Source of the DNA: Phytomonospora endophytica
GTDB taxonomy: Bacteria; Actinomycetota; Actinomycetes; Mycobacteriales; Micromonosporaceae
Assembly (NCBI RefSeq): GCF_014202425.1
Contig: NZ_JACHGT010000013.1
Coordinates: 124,001-188,000, forward strand
Direction of reading: 5' to 3'
DNA: 64,000 nucleotides
The notes beneath the pieces are model-generated. The model had not been told where the DNA came from. It did not search any database and was given only the letters and a program-made list of their open reading frames with translations. Position 1 is the stretch's first letter; each line of letters opens with the position of its first letter. The translations under genes were made by a program, and so were the position numbers. Shown piece after piece: positions 33,609-43,811 of this stretch.

Positions 33609-33950
33609 GTGGCTGACGCGATATGGGACACGATCCGGGCATCACGACGCTGGCTCGATGAGGCCAACGGCACCGAGCTGAGCGAGCTGACTTGCCGGAT
33701 CCTAAAGGTCACTGAGGAATCCGGTGAAGCCGCTGGTGCCTGGATCGGAACCTTGGGACAGAACCCGAGGAAGGGCGTGACCCACACGCGGGCCCAGGTC
33801 GCCGAGGAACTCGCCGACGTAGCCCTCACTGCGCTCGTCGCGATCGAAAGCCTCGGCCTCGACGCGCACTCCGCGCTCGAAAAGTGCGCTGCGAAGGTAG
33901 CCTCCCGGCTACCGGCCCCCGCGGCCGCCAGCGTGCCGCGACAGGATTGA
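33609..33950 (+). CDS. MazG-like nucleotide pyrophosphohydrolase
   Basis: A 113-residue all-helical protein with the MazG metal-binding pattern: ILKVTEESGEAAGAWIG (ExxE..) and EELADVALTALVAI (ExxxD). Family members hydrolyse NTPs or dNTPs. It is the only plus-strand gene between parB and the zinc-ribbon gene and is divergent from parB. The GTG start is directly followed by MADAIWDTIR-type homology. It could adjust nucleotide pools or remove modified nucleotides. Confidence 0.75.
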   Translation: MADAIWDTIRASRRWLDEANGTELSELTCRILKVTEESGEAAGAWIGTLGQNPRKGVTHTRAQVAEELADVALTALVAIESLGLDAHSALEKCAAKVASRLPAPAAASVPRQD

Positions 33951-34100
33951 CCAGCGCCGGACGATGGGCAGGATGGGGTCACCACCTTGGGCGTCTTGGC
34001 GACGAAGTTGCGGTGTGCAATGCCGCTGGGGCACGTCGACCCTCTCGTAGAGACATGATGATGGAGGCTTGCCGAGCAAGCGTTTGAGAGGGGCCTCTGC

Positions 34101-36254
34101 GTGTCGATGGCTGAGGATCTTATTGACTGCCCTACCTGTCAGGGCACGACCATGCGCGCGAAACCCTGCCGGTGCACTTACAGCGGGAACACCGCGATCG
34201 TGGCCGACCGACCTCTCGGGTACCGGGGCGAGCCCTTTGCCGAGTGCGAGCAGTGCCGAGGCGATGGTGCGGTGCTCATTGCGTGTGAACCGTGCGCCGG
34301 CGGAGGACAGATCCGGTCGCAGCGTGTCGGCACCGTTGTAAACATCGAGACTGCGGCTCTGGCGTCGTTCGAGATCACCCCTGAGGCCGATCTGCCGCTG
34401 CACCGAGCCGACAACGGACGCTGGTTCATCGACACCCCCAAGATTGTGTCGTCTCTGCTCGACGAGGTCGGCGCGGTTGAGCTGTTGCCGGATGGGGGAA
34501 CCGGAAAGCCGCAGACTCTGCTGCAGATCGCCTTGCCCGAAGGATTCACCCCTGACTTGCCGACCATGGAGCGGCAGCGGATGATCCGCGACGGTCTCGT
34601 CTCCGGCAGACCGCGCCGCTGGTCGGCGTACCTGGCGACCAGCGCCCCTCGACAGTCGACAGCCCCTGAGACGACACTGCGGGAGCTGTGCCGGATCGCG
34701 GACCTGATGCATGTAGACCTGGTGATCGAGCGGCGTCCTTTCCCCGCATCGTCTCCACGGTTCGAGGTGCGCTTGGAACCAGCCGGCGCACGCCTACGCG
34801 ACGGGAACCTCCGCTGGCACCACGGGACCCTCACGGAGGCACTCGCATACACGAGTGTCGACCGGGCCCTGCACTACATGTGGCTATACCGCGACCGCAG
34901 CACTCCGGCGCGGAGGATCCGCCCCAACGCCAAAGGCTCAGCACCCGCCCAGAACGTTGCGATCGCCGCCATCGAACAACGGCTCACCGACACCGGCGGG
35001 ACCGCGGGGACGGCGATCGCGGTGTGGCGCGAAGGTACGTGGCATTACCGTCTCGTCGCCGTCGTCGGCGAAAACACCACCATGACTCGCTTGCCCACGG
35101 GGCAGATCTCCCACCGCACCCAGTCGGTGTACGCCATCGCGACTCGCATTCCCGACCCGACCTATCTCGGCGAAGCGACTCAAACGCAGCCGTGCGCCGC
35201 CTGCGTCACCGGAACCGCATGGGAACGCTGCTCGTGCGCCTACGCCCTCACCGTCCCCGAGACCGACTGCCCACGGTGCGCCGGGACCGGCCAAGTTCCC
35301 CAGGAGGGCTCCTGCAGTGCGTGCGGCGGCGTTGGATTTCACCAATGGGAAGGCACCGTCACCGTCACGGACCTGGCTGCACGCACCGTCCACCTTGACT
35401 GGTGCATCCCCTTCGACGCCGACATCGAACATGTGGACACCACACCAGCCGGGGATCCCATCTACCAGCTTCCCGCCGAATACCGCCTCGCCACCATCCT
35501 GGCCGGCTTCGGTGTGGACCGGGAGCGCCTCGTCGACGAGTCCGGAACCCCCATCACCCACGACCTCCATGATGGCCTTGTGACCGCTGCGGCAAGTGAC
35601 AACGTCCAACAGGTCATCGGCCGCTACATCGCCCGCACGATGTGGGGCAGGGGCGCAGGCCGCATGTTCTTGTTCATCACCCCGGCACCTGACTCAACCA
35701 GCGAGCAGCTGTCGCGACTCATTTCGATCCTCACGGGACTGGGCATCGGCCTGCGCGTCTCCCTCTGCTCGTACAAGCACCTCGCCGGCGACGCAGGCGC
35801 CACTCAGGGCGAACGGTGGGAGGTTCGAGCCGTCCACCTCGACGCTCCACCTCAGGCCACCATCTGCTCCCACCACACCCTCGGTGACGCCGTTGACCAG
35901 CTCGCACGATCGCTACCCGTCGAGCTGTTCAATTCCGCCACGAACCACGGCCCGACGCAGTTGCTTCCAGCCCCGTCCCAGGCGCCGCAAGATAGCGAAC
36001 TCGCCGACGGATTCGAGGAACTCGTGCGCGCCCTCGCCGAGCGATACACCCCACCCACCGGCACCACTGTGACCTGCCTGATCACCCCGACAGGGACGAC
36101 GGTAACCCTCACCAGTCCTCGCCAGGAACCCGTTGAACTCGCCCACGCGGGGACCTTCACCGAAGCGATCACGACCCTGACGGCCGCTTCTCGCCTGACG
36201 AACACCGTCGGCAACCCTGACGCCCCACCAAGCTCAGGGCAGCCCAAGTCTTAA
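34101..36254 (+). CDS. Large unknown protein with two DnaJ-like zinc-ribbon clusters
   Basis: A 717-residue protein. Residues 10-70 carry CPTCQG, CRC and CEQCRGDG...CEPCAGGG, and residues about 365-420 carry CAACVTG, CSC, CPRCAGTG and CSACGGVG. These CxxCxGxG-type repeats resemble the zinc domain of DnaJ but there is no J domain. Between and after the clusters are mixed alpha/beta regions without a motif I know. The C-terminus is Thr/Pro-rich. A GAGGGG site precedes the GTG start. The double rubredoxin-like layout suggests a nucleic-acid- or protein-binding scaffold. Confidence 0.7.
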   Translation: MSMAEDLIDCPTCQGTTMRAKPCRCTYSGNTAIVADRPLGYRGEPFAECEQCRGDGAVLIACEPCAGGGQIRSQRVGTVVNIETAALASFEITPEADLPLHRADNGRWFIDTPKIVSSLLDEVGAVELLPDGGTGKPQTLLQIALPEGFTPDLPTMERQRMIRDGLVSGRPRRWSAYLATSAPRQSTAPETTLRELCRIADLMHVDLVIERRPFPASSPRFEVRLEPAGARLRDGNLRWHHGTLTEALAYTSVDRALHYMWLYRDRSTPARRIRPNAKGSAPAQNVAIAAIEQRLTDTGGTAGTAIAVWREGTWHYRLVAVVGENTTMTRLPTGQISHRTQSVYAIATRIPDPTYLGEATQTQPCAACVTGTAWERCSCAYALTVPETDCPRCAGTGQVPQEGSCSACGGVGFHQWEGTVTVTDLAARTVHLDWCIPFDADIEHVDTTPAGDPIYQLPAEYRLATILAGFGVDRERLVDESGTPITHDLHDGLVTAAASDNVQQVIGRYIARTMWGRGAGRMFLFITPAPDSTSEQLSRLISILTGLGIGLRVSLCSYKHLAGDAGATQGERWEVRAVHLDAPPQATICSHHTLGDAVDQLARSLPVELFNSATNHGPTQLLPAPSQAPQDSELADGFEELVRALAERYTPPTGTTVTCLITPTGTTVTLTSPRQEPVELAHAGTFTEAITTLTAASRLTNTVGNPDAPPSSGQPKS

Positions 36255-36416
36255 GGGCGTGCGAGACGACCGCGTGGCACGCGGGGTGTCGTATGCGCGA
36301 TGATGTTTCGTGACGCAGCGACTACTGCAGACTGTGCGCCGCCTGTTCGGATGGCACGCGCGAGCTTGCGCTGGGCGTCCCGCTTTGATAGTCGAGTGAG
36401 CCTCGTAAGGAGCCTT

Positions 36417-38162
36417 GTGAGCACCCTCGGTAATTTCATCTGGTCGATCGCCGATCAGCTTCGAGGTCCCTACCGCCCCAACCAGTACGGCAACGTAATC
36501 CTCCCCCTCACGATCCTGCGTCGCCTCGACTGCATCATCGAGCCTGACCGGGAGACGGTGCGTAAGCTCGCGGCGAAGTACGACAACCCGAACCGGCTCA
36601 AGATCGAGGTGAAGAAGGCGACCGGTCGACCGTTCTACAACACCTCGAACTACTCATTCGACAACCTGCTGGCCGACGCCGATGGGCTGGCAGACAACCT
36701 CGCTGACTACATCGACCGGTTCTCGTCTGATGTCGATGTGTTCGAGTATTTCGACTTCAAGAAAGAAATCCTTGCCCTAGAGAAGGCCGGGCTCCTACGT
36801 GAGGTCATCACGTCCTTTAAGGCCGTCGACCTACACCCGAACGTCGTCTCCAACGCCGACATGGGCGATGCCTTCGAGTACATCATCCGCAAGTTCAACG
36901 AGGCCGCGAACGAGACCTCCGGTGACCACTACACGCCGCGGGACGCGATCCGACTGCTGGTCGACCTACTCTTCGCCGACAAGGACGTCGACCTGCGCGA
37001 GGCGGGCATCGTCCGCACGCTGTACGACCCCACCGCAGGCACTGGCGGCATGCTCACTGTGGCCGAGGAACACCTGCTCGCTCAGAACCCCGACGCGAAG
37101 CTGAGTCTGTACGGCCAGGAGTACAACCCGCAGTCGTACGCGATTTGCAAGTCTGACCTGCTGGCCAAGGGCCACGACGCGACCAACATCGCCTTCGGCA
37201 ACACGCTGACCGAGGATGCGTTCAAGGGCCGACAGTTTGACTTCTGTATGTCTAATCCGCCCTACGGCGTCGACTGGAAGCAGTACGCCAAGGCCATCAA
37301 CGCCGAAAAGGACTCCGCTGGCCCCTACGGCCGATTCGCCCCTGGCCTCCCGGCGACCTCAGACGGGCAAATGCTCTTCCTGCTCCACCTGGCCAGCAAG
37401 ATGCGCGCCCCCGGGGACGGCGGCGGTCGGGCAGGGATCGTGATGAACGGCTCGCCGCTCTTCAACGGTGCCGCCGAGTCCGGGCCCTCCAACATCCGCA
37501 GATGGCTACTGGAGAACGACTTGGTCGATGCCATCGTCGCGCTGCCGACCAACATGTTCTTCAACACCGGCATCGCCACCTATATCTGGATCCTCGACAA
37601 CACCAAGCATCCTGACCGCAAGGGCAAGGTCCAGCTCATCAACGGCACCTCATTCTGGACCAAGATGCGCAAGAACCTCGGCTCCAAGGGCCGCGAGATC
37701 AACGACGCCGACCGCACCAAGGTCGTCAAACTGTACGCCGACTTCACCGACGCCGACCCTGACTACTCCAAGGTGCTGCGGAACGACGAGTTCGGCTACT
37801 GGACCATCACCGTCGAACGCCCCATGCTTGACGAACACGGCAACAGCGTTGGCGACCGCAGAGGCAAACCCAAGCCCGACACAAAGAAGCGCGATACCGA
37901 GAACGTTCCGTTTAACTACGGCGGCTCGACCGCCGGTGCCGCAGGCAAGACCGAGGTGATCCAGGCGTACTTCGGCGCCGAGGTGAAGCCTCACGTTTCC
38001 GACGCCTGGATCGACTGGGCCAAGGTCAAGACCGGCTACGAGATCCCCTTCACTCGCCACTTCTATAAATACGCTCCGCCCCGGCCCCTCGCCGAGATTG
38101 ATGCGGACATGGAGAAGCAGATCGCCAAGATCCTTTACCTCCTTCGGGAGGTCGAGGGATGA
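36417..38162 (+). CDS. hsdM: Type I restriction-modification methyltransferase subunit
   Basis: A 581-residue HsdM. The N-terminal domain begins LGNFIWSIADQLRGPYRPNQ. Then SAM motif I (YDPTAGTGGML), the HYTPRDAIRLLVDLL hallmark and catalytic motif IV MSNPPYGV are present, giving an N6-adenine methyltransferase. I chose the GTG with TAAGGAG 5 bases upstream; a longer frame to 36300 has no homology. It overlaps hsdS by four bases. The full operon looks intact, so it should both modify and restrict. Confidence 0.93.
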   Translation: MSTLGNFIWSIADQLRGPYRPNQYGNVILPLTILRRLDCIIEPDRETVRKLAAKYDNPNRLKIEVKKATGRPFYNTSNYSFDNLLADADGLADNLADYIDRFSSDVDVFEYFDFKKEILALEKAGLLREVITSFKAVDLHPNVVSNADMGDAFEYIIRKFNEAANETSGDHYTPRDAIRLLVDLLFADKDVDLREAGIVRTLYDPTAGTGGMLTVAEEHLLAQNPDAKLSLYGQEYNPQSYAICKSDLLAKGHDATNIAFGNTLTEDAFKGRQFDFCMSNPPYGVDWKQYAKAINAEKDSAGPYGRFAPGLPATSDGQMLFLLHLASKMRAPGDGGGRAGIVMNGSPLFNGAAESGPSNIRRWLLENDLVDAIVALPTNMFFNTGIATYIWILDNTKHPDRKGKVQLINGTSFWTKMRKNLGSKGREINDADRTKVVKLYADFTDADPDYSKVLRNDEFGYWTITVERPMLDEHGNSVGDRRGKPKPDTKKRDTENVPFNYGGSTAGAAGKTEVIQAYFGAEVKPHVSDAWIDWAKVKTGYEIPFTRHFYKYAPPRPLAEIDADMEKQIAKILYLLREVEG

Positions 38163-39430
38163 GTTCTCTGACACTCATCGGTGCGCACCGGGCCGTCTCC
38201 GCGTTGCTGGAGACTCGGCCCAAGTCGTGGAGCGTCGTTCGCTTCAAGGGCCTGTTCGACCGACTCAATCAGCGCAACAACGAACTCTCCCACGAGATGC
38301 TGTCACTTCGCTCGACAGGTGAGGTGGTTGCACGCGCCGAGATGGGAGGGCGACAGGAGCCGGACGAGGCTAGCCTGCCGAAGTACCTTATAGCCGAGAT
38401 CGACGACCTCATCGTCAATCCGATGTGGCTAATCGGCGGTGGGATCGGAGTATCTCGGCGCGCTGGAGCAGTGAGCCCCGACTACAGGGTCTTCAGGTCC
38501 CGCGGCGTTCTGCTCCCACGGTTCATCCATTACCTACTGCGATCCCAGCCCTACCTCGATCAATACGTGCTGTACACGCGGGCACAAACTACCTTCGACC
38601 GCCGAGTGCAGCAGCCAGACCTCGACAATCTGCCGATGCCAGTGCCGCCCCTGGAGGAGCAGCGCGCGATTGCCAACTACCTCGACCGCGAAACCGTCCG
38701 CATCGACATGCTAATCGAGGAGCAGCAGCGCCTGATTGAGATGCTCGGCGAGCGGCGGGCTGCGATGGTTGACGCTGCTCTGGCCCCATTGAGTTCCTGG
38801 ACGCGTACGGCGCTGAAGCACATGCTGTCTGGGATCGATCAGGGTGTCAGTCCGCAGGCTGAGGCAGGTCTTGCGGACGAGCCGGGTACCTGGGGAGTGC
38901 TGAAGGCAGGATGCGTCAATCGCGGGGTGTTCCGCCAGGAGGAGCACAAGCGGCTTCCGAATGACTTCGGTTTCGATCCTGCGATTGGAGTGGAGGTGGG
39001 CGATGTCATCGTCTCCCGAGCAAACGGATCACCGGATCTTGTCGGATCGGCCGCAATCGTCGAACATCTCGACTATCGACTAATTCTCTCCGACAAGTTG
39101 TTTCGTCTGCGGCCGAAGCATCTAGTGGACCCCAAGTTCCTGGCATGGGGCCTCAACTCGGGCCGGTATCGGGTCCAGGTGCGTCGCGCCATCAGCGGGG
39201 CTGAGGGGCTCGCAAACAACCTTCCGCTTTCTAAACTGCGCGCTTTCGAGATGCATTATCCGTCATTGACGGAGCAGCGTCGCATTGCTGCATATCTCGA
39301 CGGGCAGACAGTAAAGATCGATACGCTGATCGCTGAGACATGGCGATTCATCGAGATCTCGAAGGAGCGGCGTACGGCGTTGATCGCGGCTGCGGTGACG
39401 GGGCAGATTGATGTACGGGAGGTGGTGTGA
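38159..39430 (+). CDS. hsdS: Type I restriction-modification specificity subunit
   Basis: A 423-residue HsdS with two target-recognition domains, each ended by the conserved helix region: VPPLEEQRAIANYLDRETVR at about residue 165 and LTEQRRIAAYLDGQTVKI at about residue 370. The recognition sequence is bipartite and cannot be read from sequence. No inverted repeats that would permit phase-variable TRD exchange, and no second hsdS, are visible. ATGA overlap with hsdM and TGATG overlap with hsdR. Confidence 0.93.
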   Translation: MSSLTLIGAHRAVSALLETRPKSWSVVRFKGLFDRLNQRNNELSHEMLSLRSTGEVVARAEMGGRQEPDEASLPKYLIAEIDDLIVNPMWLIGGGIGVSRRAGAVSPDYRVFRSRGVLLPRFIHYLLRSQPYLDQYVLYTRAQTTFDRRVQQPDLDNLPMPVPPLEEQRAIANYLDRETVRIDMLIEEQQRLIEMLGERRAAMVDAALAPLSSWTRTALKHMLSGIDQGVSPQAEAGLADEPGTWGVLKAGCVNRGVFRQEEHKRLPNDFGFDPAIGVEVGDVIVSRANGSPDLVGSAAIVEHLDYRLILSDKLFRLRPKHLVDPKFLAWGLNSGRYRVQVRRAISGAEGLANNLPLSKLRAFEMHYPSLTEQRRIAAYLDGQTVKIDTLIAETWRFIEISKERRTALIAAAVTGQIDVREVV

Positions 39431-42400
39431 TGGCCGATCACAACGAGGTCGTCTTCGAGTCCGAGATCTGCGCGTATCTGGAGTCCCAAGGTTGGCTGTA
39501 CTCGGCAACTGACACCGGTTACGACCGGGAGCGGGCTCTCTTCCCCGAGGACCTCTTCGCGTGGCTGAAGGAGACGCAGCTGGCGGCGTACGAGAAGGCT
39601 TTAAGGGCCGCGGGGTCGCAGGCGAAGTTCCTCGATGTGCTAGCTACGGCGCTCGACAAGCCTCTCGAACATGGTGGCGGGACGCTGAACATCCTGCGGA
39701 ACGGTGTGCAGTACATCGGTGGTGGGCGGTTGAAGATGGCGCAGTTTCGGCCTGAGACCAGTCTGAACGCGACCACCAACGAGCAGTATGCGGCGATGCG
39801 GCTGCGGGTGATGCGGCAGGTGCATTTCTCCACCGCTGACCGACGCAGCATAGACCTGGTGTTCTTCGTCAACGGGCTCCCGGTGGCCACCGTGGAGTTG
39901 AAGACCGACTTCACTCAGTCGCTGGATGAGGCGGCCAACCAGTATCGCAAGGACCGGAACCCGCTGACCAACGGCCGGCCGGAGCCGCTGTTGTCGTTCG
40001 GGCATCGGGCGGTGGTGCACTTCGCGGTCTCGAACGACCTGGCTGCGATGACGACCCGGTTGGAGGGCGAGAAGACTCACTTCCTGCCGTTCAACATGGG
40101 CCATGAGGGCGGTGCGGGGAACCCGCCGGGTACGGATGGGCGTTCGGCGACGGCGTACTTGTGGGAGCGGGTCTGGGAGAAGGATGCCTGGCTCAGCATC
40201 ATCGGCCGGTTGATGATCGTGGAGACCAAGGAGGAGTGGGACGTCGCCACGGGCACCTCGGTGCGGCGTACGAGCATGCTGTTCCCGCGGTTCCACCAGT
40301 GGGAGGCCGTCACGAACCTCGTGGCCGCGGTGGGCGAGGAGGGTGTGGGGCATCGCTACCTGATCGAGCACTCGGCAGGGTCGGGGAAGACGAACACCAT
40401 TGCCTGGGCATCGCATCGGCTGGCGCGGCTGCACGTGAACGACGCGAAGGTCTTCGACTCGGTGATCGTGGTCGTGGATCGCACGGTGCTCGACGGGCAG
40501 CTCCAGGAGGCGATCCGGCAGATCGACGGCTCGGGGAACATCGTTGCCACGATCAGCCCCGAGGACGTCCGTAAGGCCGGCGCGAAGTCGAAGTCTGGGC
40601 TGCTGGCGACCGCGTTGAAGAACGGCGAGTTGATCATCGCGGTGACTGTTCAGACTTTCCCGTACGCGCTCGACGAGATCCGGAAGAGCAAAGGTCTGAA
40701 GGGCAAGCGGTTCGCGGTGATCGCCGATGAGGCGCACTCCTCGCAGTCTGGGCAGGTCTCGATCAAGCTCAAGGCGGTGCTGACCGCCGAGGAGGTCAAG
40801 GAGATCGAGGAGGGCGGCGCGGTCGACGTCGAGTCGGTCCTGGCCGCGGAAATGACCGAGCGCGCTGAGTCGGAGGACATCTCCTACTTCGCGTTCACCG
40901 CGACACCGAAGAACAAGACCCTGGAGTTGTTCGGCCGCAAAGGACCTGACGGCAAGCCCGTCGCGTTCCATCTCTACCCGATGCGGCAGGCGATCGAAGA
41001 GGGATACATCCTCGACGTGCTCAAGGGTTACCAGACCTACGACACCGCACTGAAGATCGCCGGCAAGGCCGAAAGCGGCGACGGAAGCATGGTCGAAGAG
41101 GCTACGGCACGGAAAGGGCTGATGCGGTGGGTGACGCTCCACCCGACCAACATCAGCCAGAAGGTGCAGATCGTCGTCGAGCACTTCCACGCCAACGTCG
41201 CCCACCTCTTGGAGGGCAAGGCGAAGGCGATGGTCGTGACCGACTCGCGCAAGGCCGCGGTGAAGTACAAGAAGGCGATCGACGCCTACATCGCCAAGAG
41301 AGCCGCCGAGGACGCCTCGTACAACTATCGGACCCTGGTTGCCTTCTCCGGTTCGGTGACGATGGCCGAAGACGAAGAGTGGGTCGCCGACTGGGGGCCG
41401 CAGCCGGGCAAGGACGACGAGTTCACCGAAGCCAACATGAACCCCGGCGCCGGCTCGGATCTGGCCGCCGCTTTCAAGGGCGACACGTACAAGGTCATGC
41501 TGGTCGCCAACAAGTTCCAGACCGGGTTCGACCAGCCGCTGCTGTCGGCGATGTACGTTGACAAGAAGCTCTCCGGGGTCACAGCGGTGCAGACACTCTC
41601 GCGGCTCAACCGCACCCATCGCACCGCCAGCGGGGAGCAGAAACGCAAGACCTTCGTCATCGACTTCGTGAACAAGCCCGACGACATCCGCACCGCGTTC
41701 GAGCCGTACTTCGCCGGCGCCCGCCTCGAGACCGAGACCGACCCCTACGTCGTCATCCACCTCGCCACCAAACTCAACCACGCTGGCATCTACACGCAAG
41801 AGCAGGTGCGCAAGGTCGCCGAACTGTGGGTCACCCGCAAGGGCAACAACGCCCTTTCGGCCGCAATCAGCCCCGCCAAGAACGAGTTCGCCCGCCGCTA
41901 CGCCGCCGCCATCGAGGCCGACGACAAGGTCACCCTCAACACCCTCGACCTGTTCCGCAAAGACGTCTCCACCTACGTCCGGCTCTACGACTTCATGAGC
42001 CAGATCGTCGACTACGGCGACCCGTACATGGAGATGCTTTCGATCTTCCTGCGGCTCCTCGAGCGGGTCATCGCCGACGCGTCTTGGGCCGCGGAGGTCG
42101 ACCTCTCTGACGTGGTCTTGGTCGGTGTCAAGCACAGCAAGGCGACTGCGGTCGACATCTCGCTGACCGGTGACGGTGAACTCAAGGGTATCGGCGCCGC
42201 GGGTACCGGGGCACGGAAGGAACCGAAGTACGTCGCGCTCCAGGTCGTCATCGACAAGATGAACGACCTCTTCGGCGCCGAGTCGTTCACCCAGTCACAG
42301 GTCCGTGAGTTCGTGCAGGGCCTGGTGCAGCGGCTGCTCGCCTATCCGGACCTGATCAACCAGACCAAGGTGAACTCGAAGAAGCAGTTCATGGAGTCTC

Positions 42401-42564
42401 AAGACTTCCAGTCGGCCGTCACTGAGGCCGTCATCGAGAACCAAGGGGCCCACAACACCATGGCCGACTACTTCTTCTCCGATGGGCCCGGCATCAACGC
42501 CGTCATTGCGGCGCTGGCGGACGCCTTCTACGAGGCGGCGATCGACCACCGGACGGAGGAGTAG
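39430..42564 (+). CDS. hsdR: Type I restriction endonuclease subunit
   Basis: A 1044-residue HsdR. The PD-(D/E)xK nuclease is at about residues 145-165 (IDLVFFVNGLPVATVELKTD). The SF2 motor has Walker A EHSAGSGKTNT (about 315), DEAH-type VIADEAHSSQSG (about 430), motif III FAFTATPKNK and a later QTLSRLNRTH motif VI. All key residues are present. A GTG one codon upstream (39427) is an alternative start. The operon ends with TAG and is followed by a convergent broken-gene region. Confidence 0.93.
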   Translation: MADHNEVVFESEICAYLESQGWLYSATDTGYDRERALFPEDLFAWLKETQLAAYEKALRAAGSQAKFLDVLATALDKPLEHGGGTLNILRNGVQYIGGGRLKMAQFRPETSLNATTNEQYAAMRLRVMRQVHFSTADRRSIDLVFFVNGLPVATVELKTDFTQSLDEAANQYRKDRNPLTNGRPEPLLSFGHRAVVHFAVSNDLAAMTTRLEGEKTHFLPFNMGHEGGAGNPPGTDGRSATAYLWERVWEKDAWLSIIGRLMIVETKEEWDVATGTSVRRTSMLFPRFHQWEAVTNLVAAVGEEGVGHRYLIEHSAGSGKTNTIAWASHRLARLHVNDAKVFDSVIVVVDRTVLDGQLQEAIRQIDGSGNIVATISPEDVRKAGAKSKSGLLATALKNGELIIAVTVQTFPYALDEIRKSKGLKGKRFAVIADEAHSSQSGQVSIKLKAVLTAEEVKEIEEGGAVDVESVLAAEMTERAESEDISYFAFTATPKNKTLELFGRKGPDGKPVAFHLYPMRQAIEEGYILDVLKGYQTYDTALKIAGKAESGDGSMVEEATARKGLMRWVTLHPTNISQKVQIVVEHFHANVAHLLEGKAKAMVVTDSRKAAVKYKKAIDAYIAKRAAEDASYNYRTLVAFSGSVTMAEDEEWVADWGPQPGKDDEFTEANMNPGAGSDLAAAFKGDTYKVMLVANKFQTGFDQPLLSAMYVDKKLSGVTAVQTLSRLNRTHRTASGEQKRKTFVIDFVNKPDDIRTAFEPYFAGARLETETDPYVVIHLATKLNHAGIYTQEQVRKVAELWVTRKGNNALSAAISPAKNEFARRYAAAIEADDKVTLNTLDLFRKDVSTYVRLYDFMSQIVDYGDPYMEMLSIFLRLLERVIADASWAAEVDLSDVVLVGVKHSKATAVDISLTGDGELKGIGAAGTGARKEPKYVALQVVIDKMNDLFGAESFTQSQVREFVQGLVQRLLAYPDLINQTKVNSKKQFMESQDFQSAVTEAVIENQGAHNTMADYFFSDGPGINAVIAALADAFYEAAIDHRTEE

Positions 42565-42679
42565 GCAGCCCCCGATGGCCTGCGGGTTCGGCTCGCGGGC
42601 GTCAGCGTCGCTCTGGTCGCCCGGTTTGGCGGGCACAAGCATAGATGAAGGGCCAGGTGCCGCGGCTATTGAGGGCGAG

Positions 42680-42985
42680 TCACGGGTTCGGGAGCGCCGG
42701 GAGTTTGGGCTGCTTCTTGCGGAGGAAGTCTCTGTACAGCTTCTTGAGCACGTTTTGTGGTGGGTGGCTGGGGAGGAGTTTGGCGACGCGGCTGGCGAGG
42801 GCGTTGGCGTCGTAGCGGTCGATGAGTTTCGCGCAGGGGTCGCAGGCGGTCCAGTCGGGGCTGAACCTGTTCTCGCGCAGTTCTTCGTGGCCGGTGGTGC
42901 GGTGTCGGCGGATGGTGTGGTCGCGCATCGTGTCGTGGTCTTCTTCGGTCGCCCTTCGGGTTTCGATGGCGAGCATGTTGCCCAT
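42680..42985 (-). pseudogene. C-terminal half of a split CDFC-type gene
   Basis: A 101-residue frame containing FSPDWTACDPCAKLIDRYDA, which resembles the second half of small actinomycete proteins that begin with a CDFC..P...W.YP motif and continue to a W.ACD.C..LI motif. The first half lies 600 bases away on the same strand (43572-43811) in another frame. Between them is a recombinase fragment. I infer one gene split by insertion. It may still be translated from its ATG as a separate small protein. Confidence 0.45.
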
Positions 42986-43026
42986 GGGGGTCGAGACTGG
43001 CGCAGGGGTGTTATTGGTTGTGTGCG

Positions 43027-43580
43027 CTATTTGTCATGGTTGGCCGTGTTGGGTGGGTTGATGCGGGTGGCGAGGTATGCGGTCCAGTCACGTTTGAGTT
43101 CGTGGGACCAGGCGGTGGCGGTGGAGGCGTGGATGCCGATGAGGCTGGCGAGGACTCCGGCGGGTAGGTCTTGGGCGAGGGCCATGAGCACGGCGCGGCG
43201 TCCGCTGCGGACGGTGATGCCGAGGGCGGCGAGGCGTTCGTAGAGTCCTTTGGCTTGGCGGTGGGTTCCGGGGTGGGGGCTGGGAAACATCCAGGTGGTC
43301 GTCTCGAGGGTGTTGGCCAGGGGCGTGGGTGCGGGTTGGTTGAGTTGTTCGGTGATGAGGACGGCCAGGCTCGGGGGCAGCAGCACGGGGGTTCGACCGA
43401 GTTGCAGGTAGTGGTTGTCGTCGACGGTGCGGTAGTGGGCGGCGGTGAGCCGGACGGTGCGGCCGATGGGGTGGCCGAACAGCAGAAGTAGTGCTCCAGT
43501 GATCCTGAGATCGCGTGGGAGCTGGTCGTCGTCGAGGCAGCGGCGGAGGTGAGTTGCAGTCGATGCAACTCCGCCCGTTT
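43027..43580 (-). pseudogene. C-terminal fragment of an integrase-like (recombinase) protein
   Basis: About 180 residues starting near LRRCLDDDQLPRDLRITGAL and running through LFGHPIGRTVRL, a V-LL-P-LA-L segment, WMFPSPHPGTHRQAKGLYER and AQDLPAGVLASLIGIHASTA then TAWSHELKRDWTAYLATR. This is the typical C-terminal region of actinomycete XerD-like proteins found in mobile elements. The N-terminal two thirds are missing, and the fragment begins at an 8-bp inverted repeat. It lacks the complete catalytic set, so I treat it as a remnant. Confidence 0.6.
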
Positions 43581-43811
43581 GGTCGGGTAGATCCAGGCGA
43601 CATCGGGGTCGCTGCAGAAGTCGCATTCCATGATCACGAGCTCGGCGCCGTCTCGTGGGACTGGCAGAGGTTCGTGGTCGTAGACGGTGCCGGGGCGCAG
43701 CGGGTGCTGGTAGATGGTGGTGCCGCCGTCGGCGGGCTGGAACGAGTTGAGCGGCAAGGCGCAGGTGCCGCAGACCATCCACTCAGAGGGTTTGGGCGTG
43801 GCGTGGCTCAT
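43572..43811 (-). pseudogene. N-terminal half of a split CDFC-type gene
   Basis: About 80 residues: MSHATPKPSEWMVCGTCALP, then IYQHPLRPGTVYDHEPLPVP and MECDFCSDPDVAWIYPTK. Beyond that the frame continues only as antisense-like low-complexity sequence over the recombinase fragment. The break falls at an inverted repeat (GAGTTGCA gtcga TGCAACTC, 43551-43571). The ATG overlaps the upstream gene's stop (ATGA), so the piece is still translated with its neighbour. Confidence 0.5.

Noticed and set aside
36300-36416. Longer N-terminus for hsdM
   Set aside because: The upstream codons have no HsdM homology and the GTG at 36417 has a proper ribosome-binding site.
39640-42135. 831-codon minus-strand frame opposite hsdR
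   Set aside because: A GC-bias shadow of hsdR with an Arg/Leu/Val/Asp composition typical of antisense frames.
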